From Streptomyces sp. A1136 (lineage in GTDB: Bacteria; Actinomycetota; Actinomycetes; Streptomycetales; Streptomycetaceae), in assembly GCF_004795055.1 (NCBI RefSeq), contig NZ_SSBJ01000026.1, positions 1 through 64,000 of the forward strand: a DNA stretch of 64,000 nucleotides. Direction: 5' to 3'. Position 1 is the stretch's first letter; each line of letters begins with the position of its first letter. Below are positions 22,678 through 31,518 of the stretch, piece by piece. The notes beneath the pieces were generated by a model. That model was not told the DNA's origin, ran no database searches, and saw nothing but the letters and a program-made list of their open reading frames with translations. A program made the position numbers and the translations under genes.

Positions 22678-24570
22678 GTGGCAGGACGGATCAACGACGA
22701 CGACGTGAAGGCGGTACGGGACGCGGTCCCGATCGACGCCGTGGTCTCCGACTACCTCCAGCTGCGCAATGCCGGTGGCGGCAACCTCAAGGGCCTGTGC
22801 CCCTTCCATGACGAGAAGTCCCCGTCCTTCCAGGTCAGCCCCAGCAAGGGGCTGTACCACTGCTTCGGCTGCCAGGCGGGCGGGGACACCCTCGACTTCG
22901 TCATGAAGATCGACCACCTCTCCTTCTCGGAGGCGGTCGAGCGGCTCGCCGGCCAGGCGGGCATCACCCTGCGGTACGAGGAGGGCGGCTACACCGCCGG
23001 GACCAGCGGCCGCGGCGAGCGCATCCGGCTGGTCGAGGCGCACAAGGCCGCCGCGCAGTTCTACGTCGACCAGCTGGGCGGCGCCGAGGCGGAGATCGGC
23101 CGCAAATTCCTCGCGGAGCGCGGCTTCGACCAGGCCGCGGCCGCGCACTTCAGCGTGGGGTACAGCCCGGCCGGCTGGGACCACCTGACCCGGTTCCTGC
23201 GCGGCAAGGGCTTCAGCGACAAGGAGCTGATCAGCTCGGGTCTGGCGCAGGACAGCCGCAGCGGCAAGCCGATCGACCGTTTCCGCGGCCGGCTGATGTG
23301 GCCCATCCGGGACATCAGCGGCGAGGTCGTCGGCTTCGGCGCGCGCAAACTGCGCGACGACGACAACGGCCCCAAGTACCTGAACACCCCCGAGACGGCG
23401 ATCTACAAGAAGTCCCAGGTGCTCTACGGCATCGACCTGGCGAAGAAGGAGATCGCGAAGACCTCGCGGGCGGTCGTGGTCGAGGGCTACACCGATGTCA
23501 TGGCCTGCCACCTGGCCGGGGTGACCACCGCCATCGCGACCTGCGGCACGGCCTTCGGCGGGGACCACATCAAGATCCTCCGCCGATTGCTGATGGACAA
23601 CGCCACGGCCGAGGTGATCTTCACCTTCGACGGGGACGCGGCGGGCCAGAAGGCCGCGCTGCGCGCCTTCGAGGACGACCAGAAGTTCGCCGCGGAGACC
23701 TCGATCGCGATCACCCCGGGCGGCATGGACCCCTGCGACCTGCGGCTCGCGCAGGGCGACGCCGCCGTCTCGGGGCTGGTGGAGTCCCGGACCCCGCTGT
23801 TCGAGTTCGCGCTGCGCCACATCGTTTCCCGGCACAACCTGGAGAACCCGGCGGGCCGCGCGGCCGCGCTCGACGAGGCGGCCCCGGTCGTCGCCCACAT
23901 CAAGAACATCGCCATCCAGCACGAGTCGGCGGTCCAGCTGGCCGGGATGCTGGGCATCCGCGACGAACAGTTCGTGGTCAAGCGGGTCGCGCAGCTGGCC
24001 CGCTGGGCGCGCGAGCGGGGCGGCCGGCCCGAGCAGGGCGGGCGCGGCCGTGCGTACGAGGCCGCCCCGGCGCCCGCGGCGGCGGGGGGCCCGGCCCTGA
24101 ACCTGCGCAGCCCCGCCCACCGCACGGAACGCGAGCTGCTCAAGCTGGCCCTGCAACGACCGGCGCTGGTATCCCCCGCCTTCGACGCGTACGGGATCGA
24201 CGAGTTCACCGCCCCGCCCTACGCGGCGGTCCGCCAGGCCATCCAGGACGCCGGGGGCGCCGCCCTGGGCACCGAGGACTACCTGACCCGGGTCCGCGCG
24301 GCGGCGCCCAACGACACCGTCCGCGCGCTGGTCACGGAACTGGCGGTCGAAGCCATCCACGCGAAGACCGTGGACGAGGTCTACGCGGGCGTCCAGCTGG
24401 TCCAGGTGCGGCTGCGGGCGGTGGATCGCCGGGTGCACGAGATCCAGGGCACCCTCTCGCGGCTGGGGCCGCAGGCTCCGCCGGAGCAGTTGGCGGCGGT
24501 CCAGGAGGAGTTGTGGGTCCTCCAGCAGTACGGGCAGCGGCTGCGCAACCGCGGGGCCGAGGGACTGTAG
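22678..24570 (+). CDS. dnaG: DNA primase
   Basis: The 630-residue protein is a complete DnaG. The zinc-binding domain shows CPFHDEKSPSFQVSPSKGL followed by YHCFGCQAGGD (residues ~41-70), and the primase core has RFRGRLMWPIRD and the TOPRIM motifs VVEGYTDVMACHL and FTFDGDAAGQKAA with the acidic triad. The C-terminal helical part (from ~residue 480) contacts the replicative helicase. It makes RNA primers on the lagging strand. GTG 22678 lacks a Shine-Dalgarno; TAGACT at 22666-22671 would place the transcription start at the GTG, so a leaderless message is possible. It converges on the next gene with a 7-bp gap. Confidence 0.95.
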   Translation: MAGRINDDDVKAVRDAVPIDAVVSDYLQLRNAGGGNLKGLCPFHDEKSPSFQVSPSKGLYHCFGCQAGGDTLDFVMKIDHLSFSEAVERLAGQAGITLRYEEGGYTAGTSGRGERIRLVEAHKAAAQFYVDQLGGAEAEIGRKFLAERGFDQAAAAHFSVGYSPAGWDHLTRFLRGKGFSDKELISSGLAQDSRSGKPIDRFRGRLMWPIRDISGEVVGFGARKLRDDDNGPKYLNTPETAIYKKSQVLYGIDLAKKEIAKTSRAVVVEGYTDVMACHLAGVTTAIATCGTAFGGDHIKILRRLLMDNATAEVIFTFDGDAAGQKAALRAFEDDQKFAAETSIAITPGGMDPCDLRLAQGDAAVSGLVESRTPLFEFALRHIVSRHNLENPAGRAAALDEAAPVVAHIKNIAIQHESAVQLAGMLGIRDEQFVVKRVAQLARWARERGGRPEQGGRGRAYEAAPAPAAAGGPALNLRSPAHRTERELLKLALQRPALVSPAFDAYGIDEFTAPPYAAVRQAIQDAGGAALGTEDYLTRVRAAAPNDTVRALVTELAVEAIHAKTVDEVYAGVQLVQVRLRAVDRRVHEIQGTLSRLGPQAPPEQLAAVQEELWVLQQYGQRLRNRGAEGL

Positions 24571-24577
24571 CGGGCGC

Positions 24578-25093
24578 TCACCCGGGCCGGCCGCGGTCTC
24601 GCCAGTCCCCGCCCGGGATCTCGGTCCCGGAGCGGGCGAGGGCCCGGGCCAGCGCTGGGGCGGCCAGGTACACCCAGGCCAGGACCGGGGTGCCGTCGGG
24701 GCGCAGGGCCTCGCGGGCGACCCGGTCGTACACGTTCCCCGGGCGGCCCGGGCCCCGGTACTCCTCCAGCAGGTCGAGGGCGACCAGCAACTCGGCGTAG
24801 CCATCGGGGGCGGGCGTGATCAGCTCGCCCCGGATTCCCGGGCCGGGATGCGAGACGGCGTACGGGTATCCGGGCCCCTCGTACAGCGCGGCGTCCGGCA
24901 GCAGGGCCGGTTCCTCGGCGGCCGTGCGGCCCCGGAGGAACAGGTCGTGGTTGACCTCGCCGGGCCGCAGGGTCCCGTACACGAAGAACGGCAGGGCGGC
25001 CGGGGCGGTTCCCGGCCGATGGGGCGCCGTGGCGTCGAGCGGTGTCGCGTCGGGCGGTGTCACGTCGGGCGGTGTCACGTCGGGCGGTGTCAC
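24578..25093 (-). CDS. Gamma-glutamylcyclotransferase-like protein
   Basis: The 171-residue product has the GGCT-fold signature FFVYGTLRPGEVNHDLFL with the YGTLR motif, then LYEGPGYPYAV, IRGELITPAPDGYAELL and LLEEYRGPGRPGNVYDRVA, where the conserved catalytic Glu of the fold sits. The family includes enzymes that release 5-oxoproline from gamma-glutamyl compounds. I start it at GTG 25093 because AGGGAGG lies 7 bp upstream. The N-terminus is then a repeat of VTPPD units encoded by the 15-bp tandem repeat, ahead of the fold. Substrate is unknown. Confidence 0.78.
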   Translation of the reverse strand: MTPPDVTPPDVTPPDATPLDATAPHRPGTAPAALPFFVYGTLRPGEVNHDLFLRGRTAAEEPALLPDAALYEGPGYPYAVSHPGPGIRGELITPAPDGYAELLVALDLLEEYRGPGRPGNVYDRVAREALRPDGTPVLAWVYLAAPALARALARSGTEIPGGDWRDRGRPG

Positions 25094-25095
25094 GG
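25036..25095. repeat. 15-bp tandem repeat encoding the N-terminus of the GGCT-like protein
   Basis: The unit CGGGCGGTGTCACGT occurs three times (25051-25095, last base differing), with a two-mismatch copy at 25036-25050. In frame it encodes TPPDV/A units. The start codon lies inside the rightmost unit, so unit number changes would alter only the tail. Confidence 0.85.
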
Positions 25096-25364
25096 GGCCC
25101 TCCCTGGCCTGCCGGCGCGGTACGGGCGGTCCCGCCGCGCACCCCCACCGTACGCATCGCGGCGGTGCCGCCGTAAGCCCTCCGTCGCACGCGCCGGCGG
25201 CTGTTGTCACCCGGACGGGCAGGGTCCCCCGGACGGCCCAAGCGAGCCGGTGTGAGCTGCGGGAACACCGGCCCGACCGGAAAAGCTGACAGGGCATCAG
25301 GAGGCGCGGCGCGGCCGGGACCGGTTATCTCGGGACCACGACCCCGCGTTTCCCAGGAGCCCTC

Positions 25365-25907
25365 ATGCGCCGCCGCACCGCCCACGTGCTGACCGCCACC
25401 GCGCTGACCGCCGTCGCCTTCGCCGGCCCGGTCGCCGGTGCGGTCGCCGCCGCGGAACTGGGCATGCCCGGATTCGCGCCGGGGGACTTCGCGACGCTGG
25501 AGGTCTGGCCCAAGTCCGCCTCCCCGGGCGTGACCGTGACGGTGAACACGAGCGCCTGCGGCCCTTCCGGCCGCGCCGAGGGCGATGCCACCACCGTCGG
25601 CGGGGGCCGCTTCAAGCTGTCGCCGGGCACCCGCAAGGAGGTGGTCACGGGACAGTTCCAGGTCGCCCGCGACCTGCGGCCCGGCACCTACGACATCGGT
25701 GCGACCTGCGCGAACGGCAAGTTCGCCACCGGCGACCTGACCATCACCGACCGTGGCCCGCAAGGCCACGTACGGACCGGGGTCGGTGGTGGCACGACCA
25801 CCACCACCGACCCCGCCAAAGTCACGGCGGGAGCGGCCTTGCTGGCCGCGGTCGCCGTCGGCGGTACCTGGCTCCTGCGTCGCCGGGCGAGCGGCACGCG
25901 GGGCTGA
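25365..25907 (+). CDS. Secreted, membrane-anchored protein next to a sortase
   Basis: The 180-residue protein has a signal peptide (RRRTAHVLTATALTAVAFAG, then VAGAVAAAE as a likely cleavage area). The exported domain of ~110 residues has an Ig-like beta appearance (ATLEVWPKSASPGVTVTV, then RPGTYDIGATCANGKF) and one cysteine pair. A Gly/Thr spacer (GVGGGTTTTTDPAK) leads to a C-terminal membrane helix and RRR tail. This is the layout of a cell-wall sorting substrate, but no LPxTG-type pentapeptide is present before the helix. The sortase gene follows after 127 bp in the same direction, which suggests a functional pair. Function is unknown. Confidence 0.7.
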   Translation: MRRRTAHVLTATALTAVAFAGPVAGAVAAAELGMPGFAPGDFATLEVWPKSASPGVTVTVNTSACGPSGRAEGDATTVGGGRFKLSPGTRKEVVTGQFQVARDLRPGTYDIGATCANGKFATGDLTITDRGPQGHVRTGVGGGTTTTTDPAKVTAGAALLAAVAVGGTWLLRRRASGTRG

Positions 25908-26034
25908 CGGACCCTCGCGGCCCCGGCCGCGGTCCGAGGTACCGTCCCCGTCGCCCGCCCCGCGAGGTCCCCCCGTTCGCGGGGCCGGGCGACGGCCAGT
26001 CATACGCACGGGAAGCGAGCACGAGGGGGCAGGC

Positions 26035-26670
26035 ATGGTGGGCACCTCCGGCGTCGCCGGCCGCGGCGGGCTCCTGGCCCTCGCCGCCTGCGTGGGGATC
26101 TGGCTCGTCGGCAGCGGCTCCTCGGAGACCGTCGGGCCGCCGCTGCCGTCCCCCGCGGAGGCGTTGAGCGCGCTCGGCGGCCAGGCCCCGTACGCCGGCA
26201 GCATCGCACCGCTGCCCGGCTCCCCGCCCACCCGTCTGCGCATCCCGTCGATCCGCGTGGACGCCCCGCTCACCGGGCTGGGGCTCCAGCCCGACGGCAG
26301 TCTCGAAGTCCCGCCGCCGGCCCGGCGCGACCTCGCGGGCTGGTACCGCGACGGCACCACCCCGGGCGCCACCGGCACCGCGCTCATCGCGGGACACGTC
26401 GACCACGCCACCGGCCCGGCCGTCTTCTACCACCTGGGCGCCCTGCGCCGCGGCGCCTCGATCGAGGTGGTGCGCGCGGACGGACGGACGGCCGTGTTCA
26501 CCGTCCACGCCGTCGAGGTGTACGACGCCAAGGCCTTCCCCGACTCCCGGGTGTACGGGCCCTCACCGCGCGCGGAGCTGCGGGTGATCACCTGCGGGGG
26601 CGGCTTCTCACCCCGGACCGGCTACGAGGGCAACGTGGTCGTCTTCGCCCACCTGACGGGGACGTACTGA
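26035..26670 (+). CDS. Class F sortase
   Basis: The 211-residue protein has an N-terminal membrane segment (GLLALAACVGIWLVG), a Pro/Ser linker and the sortase barrel: TRLRIPSIRVDAPLTGLGL, TALIAGHVDHATGPAVFYHL (catalytic His), and AELRVITCGGGFSPRTGYEG with the catalytic Cys in ITC followed by Arg. Length and motifs fit the class F type of actinobacteria. Sortases join surface proteins to the envelope or cleave them at a sorting motif. ATG 26035 follows GAGGGGGCAGG. The upstream secreted protein with a C-terminal helix is the likely partner. Confidence 0.85.
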   Translation: MVGTSGVAGRGGLLALAACVGIWLVGSGSSETVGPPLPSPAEALSALGGQAPYAGSIAPLPGSPPTRLRIPSIRVDAPLTGLGLQPDGSLEVPPPARRDLAGWYRDGTTPGATGTALIAGHVDHATGPAVFYHLGALRRGASIEVVRADGRTAVFTVHAVEVYDAKAFPDSRVYGPSPRAELRVITCGGGFSPRTGYEGNVVVFAHLTGTY

Positions 26671-26714
26671 ACCCTCCCGGAAGCCGGGACGCCCTCCCGG
26701 ACTGCGGGAGCGGC

Positions 26715-27491
26715 TCAGCCCCACTGCTCGATGCCGAGCTTCACCACCAGGGCCCCGACGACCGTCAGCAGGACCGTCCGGACGAACGCGCTGCCCTTGG
26801 TCAGCGCCATCCTGGCCCCGATCATGCTCCCGGCCAGGTTGAAGGCCGCCATCAGCGCGGCCAGTTGCCACAGCACCATCCCCTGGTAGGCGAACATCGC
26901 GAGCGCCCCGGCGTTGGTGCAGCAGTTGACGATCTTGGCGGTGGCGGAGGCGGTCACCAGGTCGAGGTGGAGCAGCGCGGTGAGGGCGAGCACGAGGAAG
27001 GTGCCGGTGCCGGGGCCGATGAGGCCGTCGTAGAAGCCGATGCCGAGTCCGGCCAGGCCGATGGCGAGCAGGACGCGGCGGCGACTGACGGGCGCGGCGG
27101 AGGGGGCCGCCCCGAAACCGGGTTTGAAGATCACCACCGCGGCGACGACCACCAGCACCCCCATGATCAGCGGGCGCAGCGCGTCCTTGCTGATCCCCCC
27201 GGCCAGCGCGGCGCCGCCCATCGACCCGGCGAGCGCGGCCAGGCCGATGCGGACGGCGAGCTTCACGTTCACCGGCGCCTTGCGGGCGTAGGTCACGGCC
27301 GCTCCGGTGGTGCCCACGATGGCCACCGCCTTGTTGGTGCCGAGGACGGCGGCGGGGGGCGTGTGCGGGAGACCGAGCAGCAGGGCGGGCAGGAGCAGCA
27401 GGCCGCCGCCCCCGACCACGGCGTCGATCCAGCCGGCCGCCGCGGCTGCCAGGCACAGCACGATGATCATCACGGTTGAAATGTCAGGCAC
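26715..27491 (-). CDS. TauE/SafE-family membrane permease
   Basis: The 258-residue protein consists of about eight membrane helices. It shows the family's repeated pattern: AAGWIDAVVGGGGLLLLPAL near the start, then AVLGTNKAVAIVGTTGAAV, and in the second half LGIGFYDGLIGPGTGTFLV and ATAKIVNCCTNAGAL. Known relatives export sulfite, sulfoacetate or related anions. I start it at GTG 27491, with AGGG 8 bp upstream. It is divergent from the nitrite reductase operon across 182 bp that hold a GlnR-like box, so an anion linked to nitrogen or sulfur assimilation is conceivable, but the substrate is not shown. Confidence 0.82.
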   Translation of the reverse strand: MPDISTVMIIVLCLAAAAAGWIDAVVGGGGLLLLPALLLGLPHTPPAAVLGTNKAVAIVGTTGAAVTYARKAPVNVKLAVRIGLAALAGSMGGAALAGGISKDALRPLIMGVLVVVAAVVIFKPGFGAAPSAAPVSRRRVLLAIGLAGLGIGFYDGLIGPGTGTFLVLALTALLHLDLVTASATAKIVNCCTNAGALAMFAYQGMVLWQLAALMAAFNLAGSMIGARMALTKGSAFVRTVLLTVVGALVVKLGIEQWG

Positions 27492-27624
27492 GGCCACGAC
27501 CCTACGGAGCGTGCGGCGGCCGGGGTCCCGGACGCCGGAAATTTGCGCGAAGGTTGAGGTTCGGGCGGGGTCCGAGGGCCTCACGGGCCGCCGGACCGGG
27601 TGCTGAGGCGCGCGTTCCGTCCGG

Positions 27625-27651
27625 GTAACAACGGCGATGCGACGGGGAAAC
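27625..27651 (+). promoter_or_regulatory. Candidate GlnR box upstream of the nitrite reductase operon
   Basis: GTAAC (27625-27629), six bases, GATGC (27636-27640), six bases, GAAAC (27647-27651). The 11-bp periodicity and the outer elements match the GlnR consensus GTnAC-n6-GAAAC; the middle element is degenerate. It lies 22 bp before the ATG of the first gene and between divergent genes. Confidence 0.55.
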
Positions 27652-27673
27652 AGCGGGCCCGCAGGCTCGTGCC

Positions 27674-28924
27674 ATGACCTCGAATCGGCGTGTGGTGGTG
27701 ATCGGCGGCGGCCTGGCGGGCCTGCGGTGCGCCGCGCGGCTGGCCACCGGTGGCGCGGCGGCGGTCACGGTCCTCGGCGAGGAACCGCACGCCCCCTACA
27801 ACCGGGTGCTGCTGGCCGAGATCCTGGCCGGCCGCTACGACCCCGAGGTGACCGCGCTCCCGGACCCGGGCCCGGCGCTGCGCCGAGGCGTGCGCGCGGT
27901 CCGCGTCGACCGCGCCGACCGGACGGTGCGCTGCGACGACGGGACGGTGCTCGGGTACGACACCCTCGTCCTGGCCACCGGCTCGAACCCGGTCCTGCCC
28001 CCGTTGCGCGGCCTGTTCGAGCCGGACGGGCGGGAACTCCCCGAGGGGGTCCACGCGTTCCGCACCATGGACGACTGCCTGGCCCTCTCGGCTGCCGTAC
28101 GTCCCGGCGTGCGCGCCGTGGTGATCGGCGGCGGTCTCCTCGGGGTCTCGGCGGCCCGCGCCCTCGCCGCCCGCGGCGCCCAGGTGGTGCTCGCGCAGCA
28201 GGCCGAGCGGCTGATGGAACGCCAATTGGACGCGGACGCGTCGGCCCTCCTGCACACCCACCTGACGGCTCTGGGCGTCGAGATCCACACCGAGTGCCGG
28301 GTGCGCGGCCTGACCAAGGCCGCGCCCGCCCAGGGGGGCGGGACTTTGGTCACCGGCGTCGAACTCGCCGACGGGTACCGGCTCGACGCCGACCTGGTGG
28401 TGCTCGCCTGCGGTGTGCGCCCGCGCATCGGGCTGGCCCAAGCCGCCGGGCTCGACGTGCGCAAGGGCGTCGTCGTGGACGACCGGCTGCGCACCTCCGA
28501 CCCCCGTATCCACGCCATCGGCGACTGCGCCGAGCACGACGGTCGGGTGTACGGGCTGGCCGGAGCCGCGCTGGAGCAGGCCGACGCCGTGGCGGCCTTC
28601 CTCACCGGCACCGGCGACCCCGCCGGCACCTCCCCCTACACCGGCACCCGCGCCCTGACCCGGCTCACCCTCACCTCCGGCGACGACGGCCCCCTGGACC
28701 TCGCCGCCTTCGGGCAGGCGACCCCGCTGCCCGGGGACGACGTCATCCGCCTCGCCGACGCCACCCGCCGGACCTACCGGAAGGTCGTCGTGCGCGGCGA
28801 CCGCCTGGTCGGCGGGGTCCTCCTCGGCGAACTGTCCACCGTGGCGGCCCTGGCCCGCTCCTGGGAGGACGGGGAAGCCCTGACCGACTTCTCGCACCTG
28901 CTCACCGACGACGGAGGCTCCTGA
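27674..28924 (+). CDS. FAD-dependent oxidoreductase of the nitrite reductase operon
   Basis: The 416-residue flavoprotein resembles the N-terminal half of NirB. It has VVVIGGGLAGLRCAARLATG (FAD), PYNRVLLAEILAG, AVVIGGGLLGVSAARALAAR (NAD) and RIHAIGDCAEHDGRVYGLAG (FAD C-terminal motif), but no iron-sulfur or siroheme domain. It probably passes electrons from NAD(P)H within the nitrate/nitrite pathway, for example to NasA, which has no reductase domain of its own. nirB follows after 2 bp, so the two are co-transcribed. The start ATG 27674 has only a weak ribosome site. A general disulfide reductase is excluded by the absence of a redox CxxxxC pair. Confidence 0.82.
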   Translation: MTSNRRVVVIGGGLAGLRCAARLATGGAAAVTVLGEEPHAPYNRVLLAEILAGRYDPEVTALPDPGPALRRGVRAVRVDRADRTVRCDDGTVLGYDTLVLATGSNPVLPPLRGLFEPDGRELPEGVHAFRTMDDCLALSAAVRPGVRAVVIGGGLLGVSAARALAARGAQVVLAQQAERLMERQLDADASALLHTHLTALGVEIHTECRVRGLTKAAPAQGGGTLVTGVELADGYRLDADLVVLACGVRPRIGLAQAAGLDVRKGVVVDDRLRTSDPRIHAIGDCAEHDGRVYGLAGAALEQADAVAAFLTGTGDPAGTSPYTGTRALTRLTLTSGDDGPLDLAAFGQATPLPGDDVIRLADATRRTYRKVVVRGDRLVGGVLLGELSTVAALARSWEDGEALTDFSHLLTDDGGS

Positions 28925-28926
28925 TC

Positions 28927-31518
28927 ATGGCCGCAGTCCCGCCCACGCCCACCCCCGCAGCCGGTACCGACTCCGCCCCGGCGGACGCCCCGACCGCCGG
29001 CCCCGCCCTCGTGCTCGTCGGCCACGGCATGGTCGGCCAGCGCTACCTGGAGGCCCTCGCCGAGCGCGGGATCACCGGCTCGCACCGCGTCACCGTCCTG
29101 TGCGAGGAGCCCCGCCCGGCCTACGACCGGGTCCACCTGACCTCCTACTTCTCCGGCAGCACCCCCGAGGACCTGTCGCTGACCCCGGACGACTTCATGG
29201 CGCGGCACGGGATCGACCTGCGCCTCGGCGACCCCGCCGAGACCATCGACCGTGACGCCCGCACCGTCACGTCCCGCTCCGGGCGGGTGTTCCCGTACGA
29301 CGTCCTCGTCCTGGCGACCGGCAGCTACCCCTTCGTGCCGCCCGTGCCCGGCAAGGACGCCCCCGGCTGCTTCGTGTACCGCACCATCGAGGACCTCCTC
29401 GCGATCGAGGCGTACGGGAAGGGTCGCACCGACGGCGCCGTCGTCGGCGGCGGTCTCCTCGGCCTGGAGGCGGCCGGCGCGCTGCAGGGGCTGGGGCTGG
29501 CCACCCGCGTCGTGGAGTTCGCGCCGCGCCTGATGCCCGTGCAGGTCGACGACGGCGGCGGCGCCGCGCTGCTGCGGACCATCGAGTCCATGGGTCTGAC
29601 CGTCCACACGGGCGTCGGGACGCAGGAGGTCCTCACCGGCGAGGACGGCTCGGTGAGCGGCATGCGCCTGTCCGACGGCTCGACCGTCCCCACCGACCTG
29701 GTCGTCTTCTCCGCCGGCGTCCGCCCCCGCGACCAGCTGGCCCGCGAGTGCGGTCTGACGGTCGGCGAGCGCGGCGGGATCCGCGTCGACGCCCGGTGCC
29801 GCACCTCAGACCCCCGGGTCTACGCCATCGGCGAATGCGCGCTGGCCGCCGACGGCCGGGTCTACGGCCTGGTCGCCCCCGGCTACGAGATGGCCGAGAC
29901 GGCCGCCGACGACCTGCTCGGCCGCGACCGGGAGTTCACCGGGGCCGACCTGTCCACCAAGCTCAAGCTGCTCGGCGTGGACGTGGCCTCCTTCGGCGAC
30001 GCCCACGGAACGACCCCCGACTGCCTGGACGTCGTCTACTCCGACTCCCGCTCGGGCGTGTACAAGAAGCTGGTCGTCTCCCCCGACGGCGTGCTGCTCG
30101 GCGGGGTGCTCGTCGGCGACGCCGACTCCTACGGTTTGCTGCGCCCCCTCACCGGCAGCGTTCCGCCGGTCGCCCCCGAACAGCTGGTGCTGCCCGCGGG
30201 CATCGGCCCGGCCGCGCAGCTCGGGCCCTCCGCGCTGCCCGACACGGCGGTGATCTGCTCCTGCCACAACGTGACCAAGAAAGAGATCACCGCCTGCTCC
30301 TCGCTCCCCGAGGTCAAGAAGTGCACCAAGGCGGGCACCGGTTGCGGCGGCTGCCTCAAGGTGATCGGGCAACTGCTGCCCGCGGCCGCCGACAAGGGGT
30401 TGTGCGGCTGCTTCCCGTACACCCGCGCAGAGCTGTACGAGATCGTCCGCACCCGCCGCCTGACCTCCTACCGGGAGATCCTCGACGGCCACGGCCGCGA
30501 CGGCGCCAAGGGCGGCGAGGGCTGCGAGGTCTGCAAGCCGGCCGTCGCCTCGATCATCGCCTCGCTGGCCGCGACGCTGGGCGCGAGCGGCTACGTGCTG
30601 GACGGGGAGCAGGCCGCCCTCCAGGACACCAACGACCACTTCCTGGCGAACATGCAGCGCAACGGCTCCTACTCGGTCGTTCCCCGCATCCCGGGCGGTG
30701 AGATCACCCCCGAGAAACTCATCGTGATCGGCGAGGTGGCCCGCGACTTCGGCCTGTACACGAAGATCACCGGTGGTCAGCGGATCGACCTCTTCGGGGC
30801 CGCGGTCGACCAGCTCCCGCGCATCTGGGCGCGGCTGGTGGACGCCGGCTTCGAGTCCGGACACGCCTACGGGAAGGCGCTGCGCACGGTGAAGTCCTGC
30901 GTGGGCCAGACGTGGTGCCGCTACGGGGTGCAGGACAGCGTGCGCATGGCCATCGACCTGGAGCTGCGCTACCGGGGCCTGCGCTCACCGCACAAGCTGA
31001 AGTCGGCGGTGTCCGGCTGCACCCGCGAGTGCGCGGAGGCGCAGAGCAAGGACTTCGGGGTCATCGCGACGGCGAACGGCTGGAACCTCTACGTCGGCGG
31101 CAACGGCGGAGCCACCCCGCGCCACGCGGACCTGCTCGCCCAGGACCTGTCGGACGCGGAACTGGTCCGGCTGATCGACCGGTTCCTGATGTTCTACATC
31201 CGCACCGCCGACCGGCTGGAGCGGACCTCGACCTGGTTGGAGCGCCTGGAGGGCGGCCTGCCCCACCTGCGGGACGTGATCGTGCACGACTCGCTCGGGC
31301 TGTGCGCGGAGTTGGAGTCGCTGATGGCCGACCACGTCGCGCACTACCGCGACGAGTGGGCCGAGACCCTCCGGGACCCCGAGCGGCTGCGCCGGTTCGT
31401 GTCCTTCGTCAACGCGCCCGGCGCCCCGGACCCGAGCGTGCGGTTCGTGGCGGAACGCGACCAGGTCAAGCCCGACCTGACCGTCTTGACCCTTGAGCCC
31501 GTGGGAGGAAACCGGTGA
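28927..31518 (+). CDS. nirB: Assimilatory nitrite reductase (NAD(P)H), large subunit
   Basis: The 863-residue protein carries the whole NirB set: FAD and NAD motifs (VLVGHGMVGQRYLEAL; AVVGGGLLGLEAAGAL), a BFD-like [2Fe-2S] domain with CSCHNVTKKEITAC and CTKAGTGCGGC (residues ~440-475), a second cysteine region (GCEVCKPAVASI), the ferredoxin-like half domain, and the siroheme/[4Fe-4S] site KSCVGQTWC plus SGCTREC. It reduces nitrite to ammonium with siroheme. GGAGG precedes ATG 28927. Its stop overlaps nirD by 4 bp (GTGA). The N-terminal ~25 residues are a low-complexity Pro/Thr/Ala extension. Confidence 0.93.
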   Translation: MAAVPPTPTPAAGTDSAPADAPTAGPALVLVGHGMVGQRYLEALAERGITGSHRVTVLCEEPRPAYDRVHLTSYFSGSTPEDLSLTPDDFMARHGIDLRLGDPAETIDRDARTVTSRSGRVFPYDVLVLATGSYPFVPPVPGKDAPGCFVYRTIEDLLAIEAYGKGRTDGAVVGGGLLGLEAAGALQGLGLATRVVEFAPRLMPVQVDDGGGAALLRTIESMGLTVHTGVGTQEVLTGEDGSVSGMRLSDGSTVPTDLVVFSAGVRPRDQLARECGLTVGERGGIRVDARCRTSDPRVYAIGECALAADGRVYGLVAPGYEMAETAADDLLGRDREFTGADLSTKLKLLGVDVASFGDAHGTTPDCLDVVYSDSRSGVYKKLVVSPDGVLLGGVLVGDADSYGLLRPLTGSVPPVAPEQLVLPAGIGPAAQLGPSALPDTAVICSCHNVTKKEITACSSLPEVKKCTKAGTGCGGCLKVIGQLLPAAADKGLCGCFPYTRAELYEIVRTRRLTSYREILDGHGRDGAKGGEGCEVCKPAVASIIASLAATLGASGYVLDGEQAALQDTNDHFLANMQRNGSYSVVPRIPGGEITPEKLIVIGEVARDFGLYTKITGGQRIDLFGAAVDQLPRIWARLVDAGFESGHAYGKALRTVKSCVGQTWCRYGVQDSVRMAIDLELRYRGLRSPHKLKSAVSGCTRECAEAQSKDFGVIATANGWNLYVGGNGGATPRHADLLAQDLSDAELVRLIDRFLMFYIRTADRLERTSTWLERLEGGLPHLRDVIVHDSLGLCAELESLMADHVAHYRDEWAETLRDPERLRRFVSFVNAPGAPDPSVRFVAERDQVKPDLTVLTLEPVGGNR

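Noticed and set aside
25036..25095. CRISPR-like direct repeats
   Set aside because: The units are contiguous 15-bp repeats without spacers and lie in coding sequence; no cas gene is in the window.
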